Assembly: GCA_050700385.1 (NCBI GenBank)
Contig: JBOHGT010000278.1
Coordinates: 1-6,204, forward strand
DNA: 6,204 nt
Source of the DNA: WHSY01 sp050700385
GTDB taxonomy: Bacteria; Actinomycetota; Actinomycetes; Mycobacteriales; Pseudonocardiaceae
Direction of reading: 5' to 3'
Each line of letters starts with the position of its first letter. The first letter of the stretch is position 1. The notes under the pieces were generated by a model. That model searched no databases. It was not told the DNA's origin and saw only the letters and a program-made list of their open reading frames with translations. Below are positions 1 through 5,459 of the stretch, piece by piece. The translations under genes were made by a program, and so were the position numbers.

Positions 1-10
1 TGGACGGTGC

Positions 11-364
11 TCACGCGGCGATCAGGTGGCCTAGGTGGCGGTGTTGCCACGATTCGGGGGGTGTGTGCCCGGCGGCCGTGTCCTGCGCGTAGGCGATGAG
101 GCAGCGCACGTATTCGTCACGTTCGGCCACCGGCAGCTGGGTGCTGCTGGTGGTCTGGCGGGCCAGCCGCAGCGCGAGCTGTACGGCGCGTGGGTTGCAT
201 CGGCGGTCTGTGTTCAGTGTTGCGAGGGTCGGCACGGGCACCGTCGCGCGTCGCCAGTAGGACGCCGCGCATTGTGGGCAGCGGACGCGTTTGCGGCGGT
301 CGGGCGGCCGGAACCTTCGGCCGCACCGCGCGTTTTTGCATGTCTGCTCGGCGAGCTTCAACAC
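11..364 (-). CDS. Zinc-ribbon phage-type protein, function unknown
   Basis: This is a 117-aa protein if it starts at the GTG at 364, which has a GGGAG ribosome binding site five bases upstream (370-374). The frame stays open to an ATG at 553, but that extension is low in complexity and runs through the terminator hairpin, so I reject it. Residues 9-32 carry Cys9-x4-Cys14-x14-Cys29-x2-Cys32 in a strongly basic stretch, which is the layout of a small zinc ribbon. A helical C-terminal part follows with no motif I recognise. It is the last gene read in the window, beyond the capsid gene and its terminator, so it may have its own promoter. Nucleic-acid binding is plausible from the ribbon and basic charge, but that is inference. 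I do not recognise a named family. Confidence 0.65.
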   Translation of the reverse strand: MLKLAEQTCKNARCGRRFRPPDRRKRVRCPQCAASYWRRATVPVPTLATLNTDRRCNPRAVQLALRLARQTTSSTQLPVAERDEYVRCLIAYAQDTAAGHTPPESWQHRHLGHLIAA

Positions 365-420
365 GGTGACTCCCTGCCTGTCAGCGCGGCCGGTACGCTG
401 CGGTTTCGTGAAGTACGTGA

Positions 421-451
421 CGCTTCCGCGGTGGATGACACCGGGGAAGCG
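421..451. repeat. Imperfect inverted repeat (13-bp arms)
   Basis: CGCTTCCGCGGTG (421-433) pairs with CACCGGGGAAGCG (439-451) around the loop GATGA, with one mismatch in 13. Three further outer pairs (GTG 417-419 with CAC 452-454) form if A420 is bulged. It lies about 57 bases upstream of the zinc-ribbon GTG start. It may be an operator, a second terminator or a recombination-type dyad; the sequence alone does not decide. Confidence 0.55.
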
Positions 452-494
452 CACAACGGGGCTCAGATTCGCTCTCAGGGCGCAGGAAGGGGGA

Positions 495-533
495 CGCCCC
501 GGGCCCGCGGGACACGGGCGCGGGCCCGGGGCG
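495..533 (-). terminator. GC-rich stem-loop terminator after capsid gene
   Basis: CGCCCCGGGCCCGCG (495-509) is perfectly complementary to 519-533, giving a 15-bp stem with a 9-base loop. It starts about 120 bases beyond the capsid stop codon. On the minus strand the stem is followed by a pyrimidine-rich run (TCCCCCTTCC) rather than U's, a form I consider common in high-G+C actinobacteria. Termination is inferred; the hairpin is directly visible. Confidence 0.65.
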
Positions 534-655
534 CTGGTGACGGGCAGCGGCAAGGTAGGGGGCCGTGCCCGGTCACCATCGGGCAGCGTGGCCTCACATC
601 GGGAAGGACCGACAACCCCTCCGATCCGGGCGCAGCCGCACGCGCGCCCGTGGTC

Positions 656-1576
656 TTACAACACACCCAGCACGCGCACTACCGCTTCGGGGTAGGGCAC
701 CACCATGTCAGCGCGTAGCTTGCCGCGTACGGCCGTCTGGTCGGCGGAGAACTTCGGCGACGGGTCGACTTCTACCGTGCCGTCCAGCCGCATGACCGCG
801 ATGACGCGTTGGGCCTCGTACACGTAGATGGACGATGCGGCGTTGGACGTTCCCTGTGTCTCGGTGACCGAAAGCTGCGAGCTGATGTAGACCGGCACGT
901 CGTAGATGGATCCCACGGAGTCGCCGCGGGCGCCACCGCCGACCTGACCGGCCGGTGACATGGAATGCTCGGCGAGCAGCGGCTTGTTATTGCCGCTGGT
1001 CTGTTCCTTGAGTTTGGTCAACGCGCGCCATGTCCGCGGGTGCATGACGATGGCGCTACCAACCGCGTCTTGTTCGCGCAGCATTCCCAGCGCGTCGGCG
1101 ATGGGGTCGAGGTTGGTCAGCGCGGCACCGTTGGCGCCCATGCTCACGGTTTGGATGCTGGCGGTGTTCTTGAGTCCGCGGATTTCCGGCGCGGTCCCGG
1201 TGCCCTCGAAGAAACCGAGGTCGAGCTTGAGGGACATCGAACGCGCGAGGGACTCACCGATCATGTCCCCGATCTCGGGATTCGAGTCGTCGAGAACCTC
1301 GTTTGACACGTAGGACAGTGCGGCGAGCTTCCGCGGCACCGCGGTGAGCGTATCGGCGGTCGGATCGGACGGGGTGATCTCGGCGCCTTCCGCGGTCCAG
1401 TTCGCGGTTGCATCGGTTTGCAGTCGCGGGATCGAAAGCGTGTCCGCGTGAGTTTGGATCTGGCGGAAACCCGACGCCAGACCCACCGACTGCGGCGTGA
1501 GGTGGGTCAGAAACCACGCCGCTGCCTCTTCGGGTGTGAATGCGGCACCGGCAGCGCCGGTGGACAGGATAGTCAC
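656..1576 (-). CDS. HK97-fold major capsid protein, short form
   Basis: This is the head shell subunit of a tailed-phage particle. The 306-aa product reads like the mature part of HK97-family capsid proteins: an early TPEEAAAWFLTHLTPQSV helix, then SGFRQIQ and LSIPRLQ, the WTAEGAEITPSDPT segment, LAALSYVSNEVLDD, the SMSLKLDLGFFEGTG stretch, and a C-terminal SADQTAVRGKLRADMVVPYPEAVVRV strand region. I start it at the GTG at 1576 because GGAG lies eight bases upstream (1585-1588) and homology-like sequence begins there. The frame is open to 1825, but the extra 83 residues are Arg/Pro-rich and do not look like protein. Complete HK97-type precursors are usually near 380-400 aa, with an N-terminal scaffold (delta) domain removed by a protease. 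Here that domain is absent, and no protease gene is adjacent. The gene stands alone between two gaps of roughly 300 bases. Confidence 0.9.
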   Translation of the reverse strand: MTILSTGAAGAAFTPEEAAAWFLTHLTPQSVGLASGFRQIQTHADTLSIPRLQTDATANWTAEGAEITPSDPTADTLTAVPRKLAALSYVSNEVLDDSNPEIGDMIGESLARSMSLKLDLGFFEGTGTAPEIRGLKNTASIQTVSMGANGAALTNLDPIADALGMLREQDAVGSAIVMHPRTWRALTKLKEQTSGNNKPLLAEHSMSPAGQVGGGARGDSVGSIYDVPVYISSQLSVTETQGTSNAASSIYVYEAQRVIAVMRLDGTVEVDPSPKFSADQTAVRGKLRADMVVPYPEAVVRVLGVL

Positions 1577-1584
1577 TGGGGAAA

Positions 1585-1588
1585 CTCC
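1585..1588 (-). promoter_or_regulatory. Ribosome binding site fixing the capsid start
   Basis: GGAG on the minus strand, eight bases before GTG 1576. It decides between this start and the longer frame opening at 1825. Confidence 0.7.
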
Positions 1589-1609
1589 AGGCAAGACCGG
1601 CCACGCGCG

Positions 1610-1615
1610 GGTATA
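1610..1615 (-). promoter_or_regulatory. Possible -10 box for capsid gene
   Basis: TATACC on the minus strand is an isolated A/T-containing hexamer in a G+C-rich leader, about 34 bases before the capsid GTG. No matching -35 hexamer is seen at 17 bases, so this is a weak call. Confidence 0.25.
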
Positions 1616-1740
1616 GCGCGCGGCGCAAGGGTGAACGGGGGGTCGCCCTGTCGGGCGGAAGGTCGCGACCGGCTGCGCGGTCGCTGGCCACCGTTTCGGT
1701 TGCCTGGAAAGCAGCTCCACCCATTGCGGGGGAGCGTGGG

Positions 1741-1757
1741 GTCGCGCTATGCGCGAC
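1741..1757. repeat. Perfect 7-bp hairpin upstream of capsid gene
   Basis: GTCGCGC (1741-1747) and GCGCGAC (1751-1757) flank the loop TAT. A second hairpin, GCCCG-TTT-CGGGC at 1770-1782, sits just beyond it. Together they could end transcription from the terminase operon or structure the capsid leader. Confidence 0.45.
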
Positions 1758-1888
1758 GGGTGCGGGCGGGCCCGTTTCGGGCCGCTTCCGCGGTTATCCG
1801 TGGAAAGTGAGCGTGCGATGCCCACTCACGCATGCATTATACGGCATTCCGTCGAGGAACGCAATACCCACCGCCGCGCGATTTCGGT

Positions 1889-2191
1889 TCACGCATCGGC
1901 CGGATCGTCCGGCAATCCCGCATCACGGCGCGCATTCCGGCGACGGCGACGCATCGCCACACCCTCAAGCCATCGAACCTCACCGGCCCGGTCAACGGGC
2001 CGCTGCCACGCCGCCACGGCGCGGTAGAAACACATGCCGTCAATACCGCGTAGCCGCTGCCGCTGGGCAGCGGTTAGCGGGTGTTCGCCGACAAGTTCGG
2101 CCAGCGTGGCACGCTCACCGGAGGTGAGCCAATCGGCGACGTCGTTGCTTTCCATGCGGTCATCGGCCCGGATGCGGCGAACGGCCATCAC
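1889..2191 (-). CDS. Small hypothetical protein between terS and capsid
   Basis: This is a protein of about 100 aa that I do not recognise. Its GTG at 2191 overlaps the terminase TGA in the 4-base form GTGA, so translation is probably coupled; ATG 2188 is the next codon and could also be the start. The middle is predicted helical (DVADWLTSGERATLAELVGEHPLTAAQRQRL, about residues 16-46), followed by a CFYRAVAAWQRP segment and a strongly basic MRRRRRNARR patch near residues 80-90. No zinc motif, signal peptide or membrane segment is seen. It sits where large terminase, portal or protease genes would normally lie, yet it is far too short for any of them. A head-assembly accessory or terminase partner is conceivable from position only. 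Confidence 0.65.
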   Translation of the reverse strand: MMAVRRIRADDRMESNDVADWLTSGERATLAELVGEHPLTAAQRQRLRGIDGMCFYRAVAAWQRPVDRAGEVRWLEGVAMRRRRRNARRDAGLPDDPADA

Positions 2192-2595
2192 GCAACCCCA
2201 TTCCCCACACGGTCATTCATCATGCCGTACCGGCGGCCGGTGGCCCGGCCGCGGGCGCCACCGTAGGTGCCTCGGGCCGCGCCCCGCCGTTGCGGACGAT
2301 CACCCTCATCATCCGGTAGCCGTAGCGATGCCAGCAGCGACGCCAGCCGCTGCCGCTGCTGCCTGGCTTCCACGATGGCGGGGTGCGACACGATCTCCCC
2401 GAAACGATTCGTCACCGTAAGCTCGCCGGTGGAGATAGCCTCTTCCAGCCGTTCCAGCAGATCGGCCGTGCGGACGGCTTCCTTGAGTATCAGTAGCTCG
2501 TGTTCGGGCAGCTCGTAATCGGCCACGGTGGCGCGCCACAACCGCTTACCGGCGGCCCCGGCTCCCGGCGGGCAGTGCGGTAGTTGATAAGCCAT
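2188..2595 (-). CDS. terS: Phage terminase small subunit
   Basis: This 135-aa protein looks like the actinophage small terminase, the component that recognises viral DNA and guides the large subunit at the start of packaging. Visible features are an N-terminal LPHCPPGAGAAGKRLWRATVADYELPEHE segment, then a helical LLILKEAVRTADLLERLEEAI region and the HPAIVEARQQRQRLASLLASLRLPDD ending, which is very typical of that group. A basic Arg/Gly-rich tail follows. The ATG at 2595 is chosen because a perfect AGGAGG lies five bases upstream (2601-2606); the open frame reaches 2661 but the extra 22 residues are not needed. No large terminase (ATPase/nuclease) gene follows, contrary to the usual terS-terL order, so the protein probably works with a partner encoded elsewhere. 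Family identity is by eye, without a search. Confidence 0.8.
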   Translation of the reverse strand: MAYQLPHCPPGAGAAGKRLWRATVADYELPEHELLILKEAVRTADLLERLEEAISTGELTVTNRFGEIVSHPAIVEARQQRQRLASLLASLRLPDDEGDRPQRRGAARGTYGGARGRATGRRYGMMNDRVGNGVA

Positions 2596-2600
2596 CGGTG

Positions 2601-2606
2601 CCTCCT
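2601..2606 (-). promoter_or_regulatory. Strong ribosome binding site of terS
   Basis: AGGAGG on the minus strand, five bases before ATG 2595. It is the best Shine-Dalgarno match in the window and fixes the terS start. Confidence 0.8.
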
Positions 2607-2690
2607 TTGTGGACGGTTGGGGGCGGTTCGGCCCAGCCAGCGATCTTGAGCGGCAGCCCACTCCCGGCCTCGGGCCGGTGGGGGCAGGGA

Positions 2691-2710
2691 GGCACCCCCC
2701 GGCGGGTGCC
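2691..2710. repeat. Hairpin, GGCACCC/GGGTGCC arms
   Basis: GGCACCC (2691-2697) and GGGTGCC (2704-2710) flank the loop CCCGGC. The right half (GGCGGGTGCC) recurs in the hairpin at 2971-2989, so the two may be copies of one site. Confidence 0.5.
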
Positions 2711-2916
2711 GTGGTGGATCACACTGGCGCGTGATCGTTAATCTTGATGCGTTCGGCCTTGCGCGTCCGCGCTCACGCGCCGAGCCGCGCGCCCATCGGC
2801 CGCGCTCCCCTCAGCACATGCGTCGCGGCCGAGCCCGGGCAGGGCAGGCAGGCCAGCCGCGCTGCCGCGCCGTGGCGGTCGCGCGTGTTCCGCTTCCCCC
2901 TCGCACCTGGCACCGG

Positions 2917-2934
2917 CCTGCCTCGCGAGGCAGG
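2917..2934. repeat. 18-bp perfect palindrome
   Basis: CCTGCCTCGCGAGGCAGG is its own reverse complement, with no spacer. It lies in the gap upstream of terS. A dimeric protein site or cos-like site is possible. Confidence 0.6.
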
Positions 2935-2970
2935 AGCCGCGTGTGCGGGTTGCGTGGGATCGGGGTATCG

Positions 2971-2989
2971 GGGCACCCGGCGGGTGCCC
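2971..2989. repeat. Perfect 8-bp hairpin, GGGCACCC/GGGTGCCC
   Basis: GGGCACCC, loop GGC, GGGTGCCC. It is related to the hairpin at 2691-2710, about 280 bases away in the same non-coding region. Confidence 0.55.
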
Positions 2990-3110
2990 GTGCTCCGGCG
3001 GCGTGCGGACGCGCGAGGGTCACCGGGTGCGCGGCGTGAGCGGGTGTCGAGCCGGGTCGGGGGACCGTGGCGCGGTACCCCGGGGGGTCTGGTGGGTGAA
3101 GGTGCCAGGG

Positions 3111-3569
3111 TCAGCGGTTCCGGGGGTTCACGCGGCGCCACGCCCGCTGCCACCACCGGCGCCCGCGCTCGGCAGGCTCGGCAGGCTCGGCAGGCTCGGC
3201 AGACTCGGCCGGGTCGTCCTCCGGGTCGTCCTCCGGGTCGTCCTCCGCGTCGTCGGCCGTGGTGTCCCGCCAGCCGGGCGGCAGCAGCGGCGCGGCCAGG
3301 AACGCCGTATCGGAGTGCACGATCATCCCATTGGGCACGCCGTCCACATCGGACACCACATCGGCGTATTGGACCGTGACGGGACCGGGGGTCCCGTCAC
3401 CGCGCACGGACTCAACGGCAGCGGCGGCAGTCTCGGGATCGGCGGGAACACGACGGGTGATGTCCCGGGGTGCGCGCTGGTGGGCGCGCGCTGCCTCGCG
3501 AAACGACGCGTGCTCGCCGTGCTCCCACTCCTCGGGCCCGTCGCCGGGGTTGTCGATCATGGTTGTCAT
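3111..3569 (-). CDS. Hypothetical protein with acidic repeat linker and basic Trp tail
   Basis: A 152-aa protein I do not recognise. ATG 3569 has AGGAG seven bases upstream (3577-3581), and that site overlaps the preceding gene's stop codon, so the two are probably co-translated. Residues 1-55 are polar and acidic. Residues 60-100 look folded, with a PGPVTVQYADVVSDVDG strand-like stretch. Residues 104-134 are a low-complexity acidic linker of DDPE and AEP repeats, and residues 135-152 form a basic, tryptophan-rich end (GRRWWQRAWRRVNPRNR). There is no signal peptide, so the amphipathic tail is more likely to touch nucleic acid, a membrane surface or a partner than to be secreted; that is inference. 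The linker is encoded by perfect short tandem repeats, so its length probably varies between strains. Confidence 0.7.
   Translation of the reverse strand: MTTMIDNPGDGPEEWEHGEHASFREAARAHQRAPRDITRRVPADPETAAAAVESVRGDGTPGPVTVQYADVVSDVDGVPNGMIVHSDTAFLAAPLLPPGWRDTTADDAEDDPEDDPEDDPAESAEPAEPAEPAERGRRWWQRAWRRVNPRNR
3167..3246. repeat. Two adjacent coding microsatellites (9-bp x4, 12-bp x3)
   Basis: GCTCGGCAG is repeated four times without change at 3167-3202, followed by a degenerate copy. GGGTCGTCCTCC is repeated three times at 3211-3246, followed by a degenerate copy. Both unit lengths are multiples of three, so gains or losses keep the frame of the 152-aa protein and change only its AEP and DDPE linker. 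Confidence 0.9.
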
Positions 3570-3579
3570 GATGGTTCTC

Positions 3580-3903
3580 CTATGCGGTGGCTTGCGGTTG
3601 CCGGGCGGACAGAAGCTCGGCCGTGAGAATGTCGCGGATGTTCGCGAGGTCGGTCGGGGTGCAGTGGGCGCGGCGCGGGAAGCCGCGCCGCAGTAGTGCG
3701 AGGTTCACGTCGCGCGTGTCTTGCCCGGTCGCATCGGCGACCTTGCTCACGAGCTCGAAGATTTCGGCCCGCGTTGCCGCTGCTGGCCAGGTCGGCACGT
3801 CCGGTGCCGGCAGGCCGGTAGGGAAGCTGACGACGGTGGTGTCGTGCGACGGGCCGTATCCGGGCGGGCGGCAGCGGTTGAGTGGGAATGCGAGAACGGT
3901 CAC
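3580..3903 (-). CDS. Small hypothetical protein following rep
   Basis: A 107-aa protein I do not recognise. The GTG at 3903 overlaps the rep stop as GTGA, and GGAGAGG (3912-3918) lies eight bases upstream inside rep, so translational coupling is likely. The first 40 residues are Pro/Gly-rich and probably flexible. Residues 45-100 (from TRAEIFELVSKVADATGQDT through LANIRDILTAELLSAR) look all-helical and could be a small DNA- or protein-binding bundle. There is no Cys/His cluster and no membrane segment. Its tight coupling to the replication-type gene suggests a replication or copy-control accessory, on context alone. Confidence 0.7.
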   Translation of the reverse strand: MTVLAFPLNRCRPPGYGPSHDTTVVSFPTGLPAPDVPTWPAAATRAEIFELVSKVADATGQDTRDVNLALLRRGFPRRAHCTPTDLANIRDILTAELLSARQPQATA

Positions 3904-4049
3904 GCGGCGATCCTCTCCGTTTCACTTCCGAAGTAGTGACCGGCGGGATCACACAACGGGTGCACCTTGAGGTGTTCCACACCGAACGGCAGTCGGTGCC
4001 CGCACACAAGGCAACCGGTGCAACCGAGTTGAGTTGATTGTATTTGCAT
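3900..4049 (-). CDS. Possible internal translation product: 49-aa zinc-finger protein
   Basis: An in-frame ATG at 4049 inside the rep gene is preceded eight bases upstream by GGGAG (4058-4062, in the longer run GAGGGAGAA), a better site than that of rep itself. Initiation here would yield a 49-aa peptide beginning MQIQSTQ and containing the whole CxxCxxC...HxxC cluster. It might be made separately, as in other phage genes with internal starts, or the signal may be accidental. The tail also looks like a free-standing small zinc-finger protein fused to rep. Confidence 0.35.
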   Translation of the reverse strand: MQIQSTQLGCTGCLVCGHRLPFGVEHLKVHPLCDPAGHYFGSETERIAA

Positions 4050-5300
4050 GGCCGATTCTCCCTCTGCCGGAAGGCGCGTTGTTTCCATAGGTTGTATCGG
4101 CTGGGCCAGCACTCCCGACCGCGGCAGCCACTCGGGATTTCGTTTCAGTAGCCACTCTTGCCACCCGTACCGCTGGTGTTGGTAGCGATGGTGCGCATTC
4201 TCGGATGCCTGCTGCGCATCGGGCGATGCGACCGCGGCAGGGTCGGCGGGACCACGCAACCAACCGTTGGGGGTGCGCACGGCGAGTCCGCGTCGTTCCA
4301 GCTCGGAAAGCTTGCGGTATGCCGTGGATCGCGGTATGCCGCTGTGGGTGATGAGTTGCCCGGTGGTCAGCTCCGTGAGCGGCGACAGCATCCCGTAGAG
4401 GATGCGGCCACGCTCCCCGATGTCGCGATGCCGCCAGATCGGCAGCGATACCGAAGACGCCGGGGGCGCGTGAGCAAGGGCAATCTCACCGTTGGTCCAC
4501 TCTACTGCCGGTGCGTGGGTAGGGGCTGGAATCTCACCGTTGGTCCACTCCAGTGCCTCTCCCCCCTGTAGAGAGTGGCGTGAGTGGTCCAATGATGAGA
4601 CTCCGCTGTGTGCGGCAGTGGAGTTAGAGTGGTCCGCTGGTGAGACTCCGCCGCTCCCAGCGGCGGGGTTGACGATGGTGTAGATGGTCGCTTCACCGGG
4701 CCGCCGATCGGCCCGGTGCCGGTGCAACACTCCCACTTCGGGGGAGCACAGCTCGTCAAGAGCTGTGACAACCGTGCTCGCGCTGATCTGGCTCAGCTCC
4801 GCGAGCTGATACTTGCTCGCGGCCACGGTGACGCCGTGGTAGGTCGCCAGGCGGGACAGCGCGTCCAGGACGCGTAACCGGGTGTGCCGTCTGCGGTCGG
4901 GTATGCGGCGCGCCGCGACACGGCGCGCGGCTAGGCAGTGATCCCACAGCGCGGCAGCGTCGGTATCGGGGTTACGGGGTGCCGGTGCCTTGAGTGTGGC
5001 GCTCCATGCGCGTTGTAGCTCCCGCTGTGCGGCCTTCTGGCCGCGCCCGTTCTTGCGCTTCTCGCCGTTGCGCGGCGGCCTGCCGTCGCGGTATTCGGTA
5101 TACCACCGGGCGCATCCGTTGTCCCGGTTGGTCATGACCTGCTCGTACTCGCCGTAGGCACGTCCCGCGTTGCGCATTCCCAGCGCCACGCGGTAGGCGA
5201 CCCTGTGTCCTTCCTGGCTGTCGTCACCGTTCGCGATCAGTTCCAGGGTGGCGGGGGTGAGTTCGCTCCACGGGCGCAGCGTGGTCCAGTCCGTTGACAT
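3900..5300 (-). CDS. Putative replication initiator with two winged helices and zinc finger
   Basis: A 466-aa protein that probably binds the element's origin and starts replication. Residues 1-130 are a basic, Arg/Lys-rich N-terminal region containing the AYGEYEQVMTN segment. Residues 140-210 read as a winged helix (LRVLDALSRLATYHG, KYQLAELSQISASTVVTALDEL, then a GVL...ATIYTI wing). Residues 215-280 are a low-complexity linker containing EWTNGEI twice. Residues 284-350 form a second winged helix (TTGQLITHSGIPRSTAYRKLSELERRGLAVRT). The C-terminus has Cys427, Cys430, Cys433, His447 and Cys450, a likely zinc site. ATG 5300 has only a distant GAGGGA (5315-5320), so initiation may be weak or controlled by the hairpin leader. 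The linker DNA contains an iteron-like array. A transcription regulator is the alternative; no primase, helicase or rolling-circle motif is visible. Confidence 0.75.
   Translation of the reverse strand: MSTDWTTLRPWSELTPATLELIANGDDSQEGHRVAYRVALGMRNAGRAYGEYEQVMTNRDNGCARWYTEYRDGRPPRNGEKRKNGRGQKAAQRELQRAWSATLKAPAPRNPDTDAAALWDHCLAARRVAARRIPDRRRHTRLRVLDALSRLATYHGVTVAASKYQLAELSQISASTVVTALDELCSPEVGVLHRHRADRRPGEATIYTIVNPAAGSGGVSPADHSNSTAAHSGVSSLDHSRHSLQGGEALEWTNGEIPAPTHAPAVEWTNGEIALAHAPPASSVSLPIWRHRDIGERGRILYGMLSPLTELTTGQLITHSGIPRSTAYRKLSELERRGLAVRTPNGWLRGPADPAAVASPDAQQASENAHHRYQHQRYGWQEWLLKRNPEWLPRSGVLAQPIQPMETTRLPAEGESAMQIQSTQLGCTGCLVCGHRLPFGVEHLKVHPLCDPAGHYFGSETERIAA
4482..4647. repeat. Iteron-like array inside rep: four 21-bp repeats in opposed pairs
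   Basis: Consensus GAGTGGWCCRMYGRTGAGAY followed by T. Two identical copies read on the minus strand (4482-4502 and 4530-4550, 48 bp apart). Two variant copies read on the plus strand (4582-4602 and 4627-4647, 45 bp apart). The array is nearly symmetric about position 4565. The centre (4550-4582) extends the symmetry with CCACTC...CTCTC and GAGAG...GAGTGG. The minus-strand copies encode EWTNGEI and the plus-strand copies are read as VSSLDHS and VSPADHS, so protein repetition cannot explain all four. This is probably a binding site for the replication protein and hence an origin; origin function is inferred. Confidence 0.7.
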
Positions 5301-5367
5301 GATGGGATCGGGCTTCCCTCATTCGTACTTATTCGGGCCAGGATGGAAACGCACCACATGCACAGGA

Positions 5368-5397
5368 GAGGACCGGCCGCGTTACCGGCCGGTCCTC
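5368..5397. terminator. Perfect 12-bp hairpin upstream of rep
   Basis: GAGGACCGGCCG (5368-5379) pairs perfectly with CGGCCGGTCCTC (5386-5397) around the loop CGTTAC. There is no U-tract on either side. It may act as a terminator or attenuator ahead of rep. Confidence 0.55.
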
Positions 5398-5404
5398 CCC
5401 TTGC

Positions 5405-5432
5405 GACGACGATTGCCGGGGCAATCCTCGTC
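5405..5432. repeat. Interrupted 5+7-bp hairpin
   Basis: GACGA-C-GATTGCC pairs with GGCAATC-C-TCGTC around GG, with one C/C mismatch. It is the middle member of the three-hairpin cluster upstream of rep. Confidence 0.5.
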
Positions 5433-5459
5433 ACGCCCGGTGCCCGAATACCGGGCGTG
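5432..5459 (-). terminator. Perfect 10-bp hairpin after the 73-aa gene
   Basis: CACGCCCGGT (5432-5441) pairs with ACCGGGCGTG (5450-5459) around an 8-base loop. The stem begins 16 bases beyond the TAA of the 73-aa gene, as expected for a terminator, although no U-run follows. Confidence 0.5.

Larger units (their letters stand above)
365..655. other. Intergenic region with two strong hairpins
   Basis: About 290 bases separate the capsid stop from the zinc-ribbon start. Frames on both strands give only low-complexity Arg/Pro/Gly-rich translations here. The stretch contains the 15-bp hairpin at 495-533 and a second imperfect hairpin at 421-451, listed separately. I see no convincing promoter for the zinc-ribbon gene. 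Confidence 0.6.
1577..1888. other. Gap upstream of capsid gene with hairpins
   Basis: No credible gene is visible in these 312 bases; the open frames are Arg/Pro/His-rich. On the minus strand this is the leader of the capsid gene. It contains a perfect hairpin GTCGCGC-TAT-GCGCGAC (1741-1757), a second one built on GCCCG-TTT-CGGGC (1770-1782), and a possible -10 box listed separately. In ordinary tailed phages the portal and protease genes would lie between the terminase and capsid genes, so their absence here is notable. Confidence 0.5.
2596..3110. other. Palindrome-rich non-coding region upstream of terS
   Basis: No believable gene lies in these 515 bases. The open frames on both strands translate to Arg/Pro/Ala/Gly runs with no start signals. 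It is dense in inverted repeats: a 6-bp stem at 2664-2678, hairpins at 2691-2710 and 2971-2989 that share the sequence GGCGGGTGCC, GATCAC/GTGATC at 2717-2736, an 18-bp perfect palindrome at 2917-2934 and CCCCGGGG at 3078-3085. Phage cos or pac sites commonly lie beside or within terS, so this is the best candidate in the window for a packaging site. That role is inferred from position. Confidence 0.5.

Noticed and set aside
365..553. Longer zinc-ribbon frame from the ATG at 553
   Set aside because: It would run through the 15-bp terminator stem and begins with low-complexity sequence. GTG 364 has GGGAG at the right distance.
35..718. Plus-strand 227-aa frame antisense to the zinc-ribbon gene
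   Set aside because: It spans a terminator hairpin and several minus-strand gene boundaries, and its composition is that of a shadow frame.
1577..1825. Longer capsid reading frame opening at the ATG at 1825
   Set aside because: The added 83 residues are Arg/Pro-rich without capsid likeness, while GTG 1576 has a properly spaced GGAG. The open frame is expected in G+C-rich DNA.
2773..3156. Minus-strand frame of 127 aa in the gap upstream of terS
   Set aside because: It is low-complexity Pro/Arg-rich sequence, crosses the 18-bp palindrome and overlaps the end of the 152-aa gene. It is most likely chance.
3167..3246. CRISPR or regulatory tandem repeat
   Set aside because: There are no spacers between units, and the unit lengths are multiples of three in a coding frame, so this is a protein low-complexity repeat.
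2731..3379. Plus-strand frames at 2731-3039 and 2744-3379
   Set aside because: The products are Arg/Ala/Pro/Gly-rich, one is antisense to a better minus-strand gene, and no ribosome binding sites are visible.
4482..4647. CRISPR-like array
   Set aside because: There are only four units, in opposite orientations, inside a protein-coding frame and without cas genes. The pattern fits iterons.
5237..5434. Minus-strand 65-aa frame overlapping the rep start
   Set aside because: It overlaps rep out of frame and runs through the hairpins, with no ribosome binding site and no protein-like features.
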